Assembly (NCBI GenBank): GCA_964416315.1
Contig: CAYQDR010000108.1
Span: 1-17,236 of the forward strand
DNA from: CAYQDR01 sp964416315
GTDB taxonomy: Bacteria > Methylomirabilota > Methylomirabilia > Rokubacteriales > DASRDR01
DNA: 17,236 nt
Direction: 5' to 3'
Positions 1 through 5,935 of the stretch are shown here, one piece after another; within the stretch, counting starts at the first letter, position 1; every line of letters begins with the position of its first letter. The position numbers and the translations under genes are program-made. The notes beneath the pieces are model-generated. The model saw only the letters and a program-made list of their open reading frames with translations, did no database searches and had not been told where the DNA came from.

Positions 1-1581
1 GCGGTGGCGCCCGAGCCCGCGCCGGCCCCGCCCCGCGTGCCGCGGGTCGCGGCGCCGGTCGTCGCGGCACCGGTGGAGCGGCCGAAGCTCCGCCCGGCCG
101 AGCGCGAGCGCGGCCTCGCCTGGCAGGAGACCTTCGAGTTCGCGAGGGCCGGCCAGGCCTTCCAGCTCCCGCCGGTCGGCCTGCTGAAGCCCGCGCCGGC
201 GGGGGAGCGGCGGTGGTCGCGCGAGGACCTCCAGCAGAACGCGGAGCTCCTCAAGACGCGGCTCGCGGACTTCGGGGCGGAGGGGCGGATCGTCCAGGTC
301 AATCCGGGCCCGGTCATCACGGGCTACGAGTTCGAGCCCGCGCCCGGCGTCAAGGTCAACCAGGTCGTCAACCTCGCCGACGACCTGGCGCTCGCGATGA
401 AGGCCGGGGCGGTGCGCGTCTTCGGCCCGGTGGCGGGGCGCGGCACCGTGGCGATCGAGGTCCCGAACCCCGAGTCCTCGACCGTCTACCTCCGCGAGAT
501 CATGGTCTCGAAGGAGTTCGGCGAGGCCAAGGGGCCGCTCGCGCTCGCCCTCGGCAAGGACACGATCGGCCAGCCGTACGTCGCGGACCTCGCCGCGATG
601 CCGCACCTCCTGATCGCGGGCGCGACCGGGTCGGGCAAGTCGGCGGGATTGAACGCGATCATCTGCTCGATCCTCTTCCGGTGCGCGCCGTCCGCCGTGC
701 GCTTCCTCCTGATCGACCCGAAGCGGCTCGAGCTCGGGATGTACGACGGCATCCCCCACCTCATGGCGCCGGTCGTCACCGACGCGAAGGAGGCGGCGGC
801 CCGGCTCCGGTGGATCGTCGGGAAGATGGACGAGCGCTACCGGCTGCTCGCCGCGAAGTCGGTGCGGAGCATCGAGGGGTACAACCGCGAGGTGTCGCCG
901 GCGGAGCGCCTGCCGTACTGGATCGTCATCGTCGACGAGCTGGCGGACCTCATGATGGTCTCGGCGGGCGAGGTCGAGACCGCGCTGGCGCGGCTCGCCC
1001 AGATCGCCCGCGCGGTGGGCATCCACCTCGTCATCGCCACCCAGCGGCCGTCCGTGGACGTCATCACGGGGCTCATCAAGGCGAACTTCCCCGCGCGCAT
1101 CGCATTCCAGGTCGCCTCCAAGGTGGACTCGCGGACGATCCTCGATCAGAACGGCGCCGAGCAGCTCCTCGGGCGCGGCGACATGCTCTTCGTCCCGCCG
1201 GGGACGTCGCGCCCGGTGCGGATCCACGGGGCCTGGGTGGCCGAGGCCGAGGTGCGCGAGATCGTCACCTTCCTCCGGAAGCAGGGGCAGGCCGTGTACG
1301 AGGAGGGGCTGCTCCAGCCGGTCAAGGAGATGACCGCGACGGAGGGGGCGAGCGAGGCGGAGCGGGACGAGAGCTACTGGCGCGCGGTGGAGCTGGTCGT
1401 CAGCCAGAAGCAGGCCTCGATCAGCTTCATCCAGCGGCGGCTCGGCCTCGGGTACCCGAAGGCGGCGCGCTTCGTCGACCTCATGGAGCAGGACCGGATC
1501 ATCGGCCCCGGCGAGGGCGCGAAGCCCCGCCAGATCCTCGTCGGCCCCGACTACCTCGTCCGCCGCGGCGCTCCGCGCTGA
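1..1581 (+). CDS. ftsK: DNA translocase FtsK, 5'-truncated by window edge
   Basis: This is the C-terminal 526 codons of FtsK, the septal DNA pump that moves chromosome termini to the division site and activates XerCD at dif. The reading frame is open to base 1, so the membrane N-terminus lies outside; the GTG at 4 is probably not the true start. Counting from base 4, a Pro/Ala-rich linker (aa 1-35) leads to an alpha domain (about 75-160), then the RecA-like motor. Walker A GATGSGKS is at 206-213 and Walker B WIVIVDE is at 306-312, followed by the conserved ATQRPSVDVITG stretch. The C-terminal gamma winged helix (about 456-512), which reads KOPS sequences in the family, is complete. The stop is TGA 1579-1581. 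The last ~400 nt recur at 3805-4215 and the last 93 nt at 1802-1894. Family assignment is certain. Confidence 0.97.
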   Translation, partial: AVAPEPAPAPPRVPRVAAPVVAAPVERPKLRPAERERGLAWQETFEFARAGQAFQLPPVGLLKPAPAGERRWSREDLQQNAELLKTRLADFGAEGRIVQVNPGPVITGYEFEPAPGVKVNQVVNLADDLALAMKAGAVRVFGPVAGRGTVAIEVPNPESSTVYLREIMVSKEFGEAKGPLALALGKDTIGQPYVADLAAMPHLLIAGATGSGKSAGLNAIICSILFRCAPSAVRFLLIDPKRLELGMYDGIPHLMAPVVTDAKEAAARLRWIVGKMDERYRLLAAKSVRSIEGYNREVSPAERLPYWIVIVDELADLMMVSAGEVETALARLAQIARAVGIHLVIATQRPSVDVITGLIKANFPARIAFQVASKVDSRTILDQNGAEQLLGRGDMLFVPPGTSRPVRIHGAWVAEAEVREIVTFLRKQGQAVYEEGLLQPVKEMTATEGASEAERDESYWRAVELVVSQKQASISFIQRRLGLGYPKAARFVDLMEQDRIIGPGEGAKPRQILVGPDYLVRRGAPR

Positions 1582-1607
1582 GGCCTGGCCGGGTCGGACG
1601 GAGCCCG

Positions 1608-1871
1608 ATGCTGCGCGAGGCCTTCGAGTCGCTGATCGACGCGCTGCGGGCGGCCTGCCTGGCTCACTACGGGGAGCGCCTCGTGAGCCTCGCCGTGTTC
1701 GGCTCGGTGGCACGCGGCACGCAGCGATTCGACTCCGATGTCGACTGCCTCCTCGTCGTCCGGGACCTCCCGCCCGGACGGATGCGGCGGGTCGAGGAGT
1801 TCAGAACCGCATCATCGGCCCGGGGGACGGCGCCAAGGCGCGTCAGATCCTCGTCGGCCCGGACTACGTGA
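1608..1871 (+). pseudogene. Truncated MNT-type nucleotidyltransferase
   Basis: An ATG at 1608 lies 26 nt after the ftsK stop, with GGAG at 1600-1603 upstream. The first ~64 residues are a minimal nucleotidyltransferase N-terminus, with the signature FGSVARG followed by SDVD (G32-S33, ten residues, D44-x-D46). This is the GSX10DXD motif of MntA-type antitoxins and other small Pol-beta-fold transferases. After codon 64, at base 1801/1802, homology ends abruptly and the sequence becomes an out-of-frame copy of the ftsK 3' end, so the last ~23 residues to the stop at 1869-1871 are shadow sequence. The third catalytic carboxylate region and any HEPN partner are missing. Probably inactive. Its sequence differs clearly from the intact nucleotidyltransferase at 4298, so it is not a recent copy of it. 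Confidence 0.8.
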
Positions 1872-1894
1872 TCTGCCGCGGCGCCCCGCGCTGA
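1802..1894 (+). pseudogene. Scrap of ftsK 3' end (copy 2)
   Basis: These 31 codons, in their own frame, read as the very C-terminus of FtsK: QNRIIGPGDGAK then RQILVGPDY, ending CRGAPR and TGA 1892-1894. The intact gene reads QDRIIGPGEGAK, RQILVGPDY and RRGAPR at 1489-1581. The copy is joined directly to the truncated nucleotidyltransferase at 1801/1802 and has no start of its own. It is more diverged from the intact gene than the copy at 3805, so it is likely an older or separately acquired fragment. Nothing suggests it is translated as a useful product. Confidence 0.85.
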
Positions 1895-1912
1895 CGCGGG
1901 GGCTCGGCGGCG

Positions 1913-2890
1913 TCAGGGCCTCGTGGAGACGCCACCCAGCCGGGCGAGATAGCGCGCGAGCAGCTCCGGGGCGATCCGCTTCATCCGGAGCCGTGCCGCC
2001 AGCTCCGCCTCGCCGTAGCCAGCCCCGCCGGTTCCTGGTGCCAACGCTCGGGCCTGCCGCGCGGCGAGAAGCGCGCGGAGAAACGCCCGGGGCCCCTGCT
2101 CATCGGCCGGGACCGGCCCGGCCGGATCGAACCCGGACCCCTCCAGCTCTACGGACCAGCCCAGAAGGGGTTGGGAAAAGATCCCGTCGATGATCCCGAC
2201 GGCGGGAACCCACGCCGAGGCCGGCGGGGGAAGCCCGAGGGCCTCGGCGTGGTCCCAGAGATCCTCGATCCTCCGGGGGAGGCGTGGGAGTAAGCCGGGT
2301 GGTGGATTCAGTGCGGGAGTCCGGGCGGTGGAAATGCGGGGGGGAGCCGGGCTCACGTCGCCGTCGAGCTTCAGGCATGCGACGAGCACGAGCCGCGCGG
2401 CCCGGCCTTCTTCGCCCGCCACCCAGGCGGCGCGCGCAGCTTCGAGCGCCGCCCACCCCTCGTCGCAGGTCGCGAGGAGCCGCTGGCCCCTCCGCAGGGC
2501 GGCATCCGACCGGCCCGCCGCGAGCTCGAAGTGAAGCCCGTACCAGTTTCGAAAGCACGCCGACGCCCCGGTCTCGAGGGTCGCCGCCACGTGGCGGGCG
2601 TAGAGCCGAAACCAAGCCTCGGTGGGGATTGCGCCCGGATTCGATGGCGCCTGTGGTTCCAGCGCCGCGGCGAAAGCCGCGTGCACCTCCTCAGGTGAAA
2701 TGGTGAGCCCCGCGCCGAGGGCCGGGACCCGCGCCTCGATCAGGCCGAGCCGCGTGCGGTCCGCTGTAGCGCGGCTGTCGGAGTCGAGGTCGGCCAGCGC
2801 CTCTCGCGCGCCACGCACGTCGCCCTCCTCCAGGGCGGCGAGGCAACGGATGAGCGGCAGATGCGGTCCCCGGAAGAGCTCGATCTGCAT
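1913..2890 (-). CDS. Hypothetical protein, alpha-helical, possibly TPR-like
   Basis: This is a 325-aa reverse-strand reading frame. The ATG at 2888-2890 is preceded by AGGG about five bases upstream, which supports the start. I do not recognise the family. No signal peptide or membrane span is visible. The N-terminal third is rich in Ala, Leu, Arg and Glu with helix-pair character (for example CLAALEEGDVRGAREAL), suggestive of tetratricopeptide-like repeats but not diagnostic. There are Trp-containing stretches mid-protein and a Pro-rich segment around residues 180-205. The frame ends 18 nt from the ftsK scrap and lies inside the accessory block between ftsK and lolA, so it is probably cargo. 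It reads the same way as vapBC but is separated by a 147-nt gap containing a strong hairpin. Function is unknown. Confidence 0.65.
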   Translation of the reverse strand: MQIELFRGPHLPLIRCLAALEEGDVRGAREALADLDSDSRATADRTRLGLIEARVPALGAGLTISPEEVHAAFAAALEPQAPSNPGAIPTEAWFRLYARHVAATLETGASACFRNWYGLHFELAAGRSDAALRRGQRLLATCDEGWAALEAARAAWVAGEEGRAARLVLVACLKLDGDVSPAPPRISTARTPALNPPPGLLPRLPRRIEDLWDHAEALGLPPPASAWVPAVGIIDGIFSQPLLGWSVELEGSGFDPAGPVPADEQGPRAFLRALLAARQARALAPGTGGAGYGEAELAARLRMKRIAPELLARYLARLGGVSTRP

Positions 2891-2947
2891 CGATCCCTGG
2901 CTCGCCGTGGTTAGCGCACGGACGCTGTGCCCGCATTCCCCGACGTC

Positions 2948-2978
2948 GGGCCGGGCGTGGGGCGACCCCGCCCGGCCC
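2948..2978 (-). repeat. GC-rich hairpin between vapC and the hypothetical gene
   Basis: Arms 2948-2956 and 2970-2978 are a perfect 9-bp inverted repeat (GGGCCGGGC/GCCCGGCCC). It is extended inward by 2959-2962 pairing with 2966-2969 around a CGA loop, leaving a 2-nt bulge. It lies downstream of vapC on the reverse strand and upstream of the 325-aa gene, a place where a terminator would make sense. No T-run follows on either strand, so it is not a canonical intrinsic terminator. The rest of 2891-3037 shows no gene. Confidence 0.5.
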
Positions 2979-3037
2979 GCCGTTCCACGCTTGCGGTCAT
3001 CGTCCCGGGCTACCGGTGCCGCTGGCTCGCGGCTCGG

Positions 3038-3457
3038 TCACAGGGGGAAATCGTCCTTCACCAGCACCGCCGTGACGCCCGCTTTCCGAGCGGTCCGCGC
3101 CAACTCCACGTCGTCCGTCGAGATGGGCGCCCGAAGGGCCCGCGCCAGGGCGATGTAGACGGCATCGTAGATGGAGCCTCCGAACCGCTCGGCGATCTCG
3201 AAGGATGCGGGAGCCTCGTCCCCGGTCGGCAAAAACCGGACTGCCTCGGGAAGGAGTGATTGGATCACTTGGCCGGCTGCGACCCGGGTCAGCTCCTTCC
3301 GCCTCACCGCGCGAAGGAGGGCGCTGCCGACCTCCAGCCGCAGCAACTCGGGAGCGACCAGATCGTGGCCCGAGCCTAGCAGGCCGACGGCCCGATCACT
3401 GTACGGCTGCGGCAGATACCACATGGCGGCCACGCTGGCATCCACGACGACGATCAT
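3038..3457 (-). CDS. vapC: VapC/FitB-type PIN-domain ribonuclease toxin
   Basis: This is a 139-aa PIN-domain protein, the toxin half of a type II toxin-antitoxin pair. PIN toxins are Mg-dependent endoribonucleases that cut tRNA or rRNA and stop translation. The acidic metal-binding residues are all visible: D6 in the N-terminal VVVDASV, E42 in LRLEVGSAL, D98 in SIYDAVYIALA, and D115/D116 in ISTDD. Length is normal for the family. The ATG at 3457-3455 overlaps the stop of the upstream antitoxin by four bases (ATGA), indicating translational coupling. The gene looks intact and catalytically competent. It lies inside the accessory block between ftsK and lolA. Confidence 0.92.
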   Translation of the reverse strand: MIVVVDASVAAMWYLPQPYSDRAVGLLGSGHDLVAPELLRLEVGSALLRAVRRKELTRVAAGQVIQSLLPEAVRFLPTGDEAPASFEIAERFGGSIYDAVYIALARALRAPISTDDVELARTARKAGVTAVLVKDDFPL

Positions 3458-3684
3458 CGGTTCCGGTCCGCCCGGATCTCGGCGGTCGCATTGCCCCTGT
3501 AGCGTCCCACGAGGCCTCGCCGGAACTCGTTGGCCCGCCTGACCACGCCGGCACGGTCGAGGCGCAATTGCTGGTCCAGGATCGCGCGAACCTCCGCCTC
3601 CAGAGATCGGTGGTTGCTCCGAGCCCGATCTTTCAGGCGCGCGTACAGGGCGTCGTCGATGTTGCGTATCGTCAGTTGCGGCAC
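3454..3684 (-). CDS. vapB: VapB/FitA-type ribbon-helix-helix antitoxin
   Basis: This is a 76-aa antitoxin partner of the PIN toxin. The N-terminus (PQLTIRNIDDALYARLKDRA) is a typical FitA/Arc ribbon-helix-helix: a short beta strand that contacts DNA, then two helices. The C-terminal half is basic and would wrap the toxin. GTG at 3684-3682 is chosen as the start because a perfect AGGAGG sits six bases upstream (3696-3691). A longer in-frame extension to 3759 would add a non-conserved, low-complexity leader. The stop overlaps the vapC ATG. By analogy with the family, the protein would repress its own operon by binding an inverted repeat in the promoter; a candidate lies at 3763-3780. Confidence 0.9.
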   Translation of the reverse strand: MPQLTIRNIDDALYARLKDRARSNHRSLEAEVRAILDQQLRLDRAGVVRRANEFRRGLVGRYRGNATAEIRADRNR

Positions 3685-3749
3685 GTTTGACCTCCTGCTG
3701 TCGCGAACCCCGGAGGAGTCACCCTCGCGATCCGCCAGCGCGTGCTGGA

Positions 3750-3780
3750 ATGGTAGCAAACCGCCTGCACGGATGCAAGC
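3750..3780 (-). promoter_or_regulatory. vapBC promoter with overlapping inverted-repeat operator
   Basis: On the reverse strand, TTGCAT (3778-3773) and TACCAT (3755-3750) are separated by exactly 17 nt, a plausible sigma70-type promoter 66 nt upstream of vapB. Overlapping the -35 box, 3763-3780 forms the imperfect inverted repeat GCnTGCAnnnnTGCAnGC, a likely ribbon-helix-helix operator. A second short inverted repeat (CCAGC/GCTGG, 3735-3748) lies just inside the transcript. Assignment rests on pattern and position only. Confidence 0.55.
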
Positions 3781-3804
3781 ACGGTGCTCTCAACTCTGAG
3801 TCCC

Positions 3805-4257
3805 GAGGCGCGGGGACAGGCTCTTCGTCCCGCCGAGGGCGTCGTGGCCGGTGCGGGGCACGGGGCCTGGGTGGCGGAGGCCGAGGTGCGGGAGATCGTG
3901 GCGTTCCTGCGGCAGCAGGGGCAGGCGGTGTACGAGGAGGGGCTGCTCCAGCCCGTGAAGGAGGCGGCGGCGGGCGAGGGGGCGAGCGAGGCGGAGCGGG
4001 ACGAGGGCTACTGGCGGGCGGTGGAGCTGGTGGTGAGCCAGAAGCAGGCCTCGATCAGCTTCATCCAGCGGCGGCTCGGCCTGGGGTACCCGAAGGCGGC
4101 GCGCTTCATCGACCTCATGGAGCAGGACCGGATCATCGGCCCCGGCGAGGGTGCCAAGCCCCGCCAGATCCTCGTCGGCCCCGACTGCCTCGTCCGCCGC
4201 GGCGCCCCGCGCGGGGGCCGCCGATCGGCGGAACCCTCGCCGCTCCTCGGGCTGTGA
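3805..4257 (+). pseudogene. Partial duplicate of ftsK 3' end (copy 3), gamma domain
   Basis: From about 3805 to 4215 the sequence matches 1170-1581 of the real ftsK. Bases 3859-4212 align with 1225-1578 without gaps, with about 27 mismatches in 354 by hand count (about 92%). The copied part covers the end of the motor and the whole gamma winged helix, and includes SQKQASISFIQRRLGLGYPK unchanged. Upstream of 3859 a one-base deletion relative to ftsK shifts the frame. The stop is lost, so the frame runs on to TGA 4255-4257 through 15 unrelated residues. There is no motor domain, so it cannot translocate DNA. An ATG at 3784 opens the same frame, so a stand-alone gamma-domain DNA-binding peptide is possible but has no good ribosome site. 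Most likely a remnant of recombination. Confidence 0.88.
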
Positions 4258-4297
4258 GGGCCGGTCCTCGTGCCATAATGGCCAGCGGAGGACGCCC

Positions 4298-4705
4298 GTG
4301 CTCGATCCGTCGCAGCTTCAGCGCATCGCCGAGCGGCTCGACGCCCGCTTTGGTCTGGACGCGCTATGGGTGTTCGGCTCAGAGGCAAGGGGGACGGTCC
4401 GGCGCCCGTCTGACGTGGACCTGGCTGCGCTCTTCCGCCGTCCGCCCTCGAAAGTCGAGCTGCTAGAGGCCCGCGATGAGCTGGCTGACCTCCTCGGACG
4501 GGACGTCGACCTCCTGGACCTCGAGCAGGTCTCCCCCATCCTGGCGATGCAGGTGCTCCGGCACGGCAAGCTGCTGGTCGACACGAATCCGGTTCGCCGG
4601 CAGCAGTTCGTCGCCGCCGCACCGGGTCGCTACGAGGATCTCAAGATTGTCCGGCGCGAGGCGGAGCGAGCCCTCCTCGAGCGGGTGCGTGGTGGTCGAC
4701 CGTGA
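4298..4705 (+). CDS. mntA: MntA-type nucleotidyltransferase antitoxin
   Basis: This is a 135-aa minimal nucleotidyltransferase. The MntA signature GSX10DXD is exact: G27-S28, ten residues, D39-V-D41, within FGSEARG and PSDVDLA. In characterised MntA-HepT pairs, MntA adds AMP groups to a tyrosine of the HEPN toxin and so silences it. GTG at 4298 is taken as the start because GGAGGA (4287-4292) lies five bases upstream; the ATG at 4278 is out of frame. CATAAT at 4274-4279 resembles a -10 box, with only a weak -35 near 4252. The gene begins 40 nt after the ftsK fragment's frame ends and overlaps the HEPN gene start by 14 nt, so the pair should be co-translated. It appears intact. Confidence 0.88.
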   Translation: MLDPSQLQRIAERLDARFGLDALWVFGSEARGTVRRPSDVDLAALFRRPPSKVELLEARDELADLLGRDVDLLDLEQVSPILAMQVLRHGKLLVDTNPVRRQQFVAAAPGRYEDLKIVRREAERALLERVRGGRP

Positions 4706-5108
4706 CGTCGTGATGGCGAGGGTTGCCACGATTGACCGCTGTCTCCGGCGGATCGAAGAGACCCGCCGCGAGCGAAGTGCGGTACTCCTCCCGATCGAAG
4801 TCGAGGATATCGTGCTGCTGAACCTTCAGCGCGCGGTCCAGGCGGCGATCGATCTGGCGGCCCACGTCGTGACGACGGAGGGCTACGGGCTGCCGGACTC
4901 GCTGGCGGCGTCCTTCTCGCTGCTCGAAGGTCGCGGCGTCCTTGCCCCCGACCTTGCCGAGCGTCTCCGACGCATGGTGGGCTTCCGGAACGTCGCGATC
5001 CACAACTATCAGGCCCTCGACCCCCGGATCGTGGAGGCGATCGTCACCCGACACCTGGGCGATCTCCGGGCGTTCTCGTCGCGCGTGGTCCAGCGCTTCG
5101 GTCTCTGA
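4692..5108 (+). CDS. hepT: HepT-type HEPN ribonuclease toxin (DUF86)
   Basis: This is a 138-aa all-helical HEPN/DUF86 protein, partner of the nucleotidyltransferase just upstream. The RX4HXY motif of HepT is present exactly as R99-N-V-A-I-H104-N-Y106. In the family, R and H form the RNase site and Y is the residue AMPylated by MntA. GTG at 4692 (reading VVDRDVV) is chosen because homologues typically begin with such a segment. GTG 4689, GTG 4710 and ATG 4713 are alternatives; no strong ribosome site separates them, as expected for a coupled gene. The start overlaps mntA by 14 nt. Together these form an apparently complete type VII toxin-antitoxin system. Confidence 0.88.
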   Translation: MVDRDVVMARVATIDRCLRRIEETRRERSAVLLPIEVEDIVLLNLQRAVQAAIDLAAHVVTTEGYGLPDSLAASFSLLEGRGVLAPDLAERLRRMVGFRNVAIHNYQALDPRIVEAIVTRHLGDLRAFSSRVVQRFGL

Positions 5109-5236
5109 CCAGGACGCGTCGCCAGTCCGCGCGCCGCGGCGCCTGCGCTGAGGGGCGGCTCGGCGCCCTAGCCGGCCGGGCGGCGTGCGTCTGGGGTCAA
5201 CTTCCCAGGGCTCGGCGCCCGTGGCGCGTTCTGCCC

Positions 5237-5251
5237 GGTCCGAATCGGACC
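5237..5251. repeat. Perfect 15-nt palindrome
   Basis: GGTCCGA, one central base, then TCGGACC: a perfect inverted repeat with 7-bp arms in non-coding sequence. The size suits a dimeric regulator site, but no adjacent promoter is clear. I considered a tRNA T-arm (it includes CCGAATC) and rejected it because no acceptor or anticodon stem surrounds it. Confidence 0.45.
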
Positions 5252-5536
5252 CGCTCCCACATCTTGCTGCTACCATCCGCAAAGGCCTCGGGATAGTTCG
5301 GCGGTATCTGCGAGGGCTGGCGGAGCTCGGGGAGCCGACGGTGCGGGTATGGTGGACGACGCCGGTCGTCCCGCGGACCTGGCTTACCAGGGGGCCGGCG
5401 GCCGAGTGCGGAGTGGGCGATTCTGCGAGCAGAGGGGTCGCGACTCCGGCGGCCTTGGGCGCCGAGGTCCCAGGGAGCGGGGCTTTTCCGGCCCGAGTCG
5501 GATTTGAGAAACGTCATGGTGGCACAATCGACCCTG

Positions 5537-5574
5537 GGTTGTCAATCGGCATGCGGCCGCGGCCGTTGACAGCC
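5537..5574. repeat. Inverted repeat spanning a -35 box
   Basis: GGTTGTCAA (5537-5545) and TTGACAGCC (5566-5574) are inverted repeats matching at 8 of 9 positions across a 20-nt GC-rich spacer. The right arm contains the TTGACA of the promoter at 5566-5595. The layout suits an operator that occludes the -35 box, or a hairpin. Confidence 0.45.
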
Positions 5575-5595
5575 GGGGGGCGCCTCGGGAATGAT
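5566..5595 (+). promoter_or_regulatory. Predicted sigma70-type promoter for the small Cys/His protein and lolA
   Basis: A consensus TTGACA (5566-5571) is followed after 18 nt by AATGAT (5590-5595, four of six bases to TATAAT). The expected transcription start is about 5602-5603, exactly at an in-frame GTG (5603). If correct, translation of the following gene would be leaderless from GTG 5603, and the ATG at 5591 would not be transcribed from this promoter. Confidence 0.5.
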
Positions 5596-5935
5596 AGGGG
5601 GCGTGAAGCTGAGCGAGTTCCTGCGCGGGAACGAGCGCCGGCAGGCCTTCGGCGCGCTGACGGACGGCGACGCGGCGTGCGCCGTCGCGCAGATCTTCGA
5701 GCAGGCCTTCGGCGTGCCGGTCGACCGGGTCGGGATCGACCGCGAGAGCCGCCTCCTCCGGTCCGTCCTGGCCGCCTACCGCGTTCAGATTCCCTCACGC
5801 ATGGAGACCTGCCGGAAGTGTTACCTGCCGTTCGGGCTCCCCGATCAGCTCTCCGGCTACCTGATCCACCTCAACGATGTCCACCTCGCCCCGAAGCACG
5901 TCATCATCGAAGCGCTCGAAGAACTCGGCCTCTAG
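5591..5935 (+). CDS. Small Cys/His-rich protein, possible zinc finger
   Basis: This is a protein of 114 aa (110 aa if it starts at GTG 5603). I do not recognise a named family. The C-terminal 45 residues contain CRKC, then H-x4-H in LIHLNDVH and a further H in APKH. This Cys2/His spacing could bind zinc, and the GYLIHLNDVH stretch resembles the short helical segment of small phage or chromosomal zinc-binding proteins. The N-terminal part is soluble and acidic-basic mixed, with no signal peptide. The start is uncertain: ATG 5591 overlaps the predicted -10 box, and GTG 5603 coincides with the predicted transcription start; neither has a well-spaced ribosome site. Its last 59 bases overlap lolA in another frame. 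A role with lolA is not evident. Confidence 0.7.
   Translation: MIGGVKLSEFLRGNERRQAFGALTDGDAACAVAQIFEQAFGVPVDRVGIDRESRLLRSVLAAYRVQIPSRMETCRKCYLPFGLPDQLSGYLIHLNDVHLAPKHVIIEALEELGL

Larger units (their letters stand above)
5109..5590 (+). other. Non-coding gap between hepT and the next gene
   Basis: This ~480-nt stretch has no convincing gene. Reading frames crossing it are Arg/Pro/Ser-rich with no recognisable domain. It contains a perfect 7-bp palindrome (5237-5251), a 9-bp inverted repeat (5537-5545/5566-5574) and a promoter-like sequence at its right end. No tRNA fold or transposase fragment was seen. It marks the right edge of the accessory block before lolA. Confidence 0.6.

Noticed and set aside
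213..1607. A + frame within ftsK, fused in track to the nucleotidyltransferase
   Set aside because: The part before 1608 is an Arg/Gly/Pro-rich shadow of ftsK; only the sequence from ATG 1608 resembles a protein family.
3784..4257. A functional stand-alone FtsK gamma-domain protein
   Set aside because: It has no convincing ribosome site, an unrelated N-terminus after a one-base frameshift and an unrelated C-terminal tail; more likely a recombination remnant, though not excluded.
1582..5108. An integrase, transposase or IS element that would explain the ftsK copies
   Set aside because: I looked on both strands for tyrosine or serine recombinase and DDE motifs and for terminal inverted repeats; none was found.
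5225..5300. A tRNA gene around the 5237-5251 palindrome
   Set aside because: A CCGAATC-like loop is present, but there is no acceptor, D or anticodon stem with proper spacing.
5197..5517. A 106-aa reverse frame in the hepT-lolA gap
   Set aside because: It is Arg/Pro-rich with no ribosome site and no domain; treated as non-coding.
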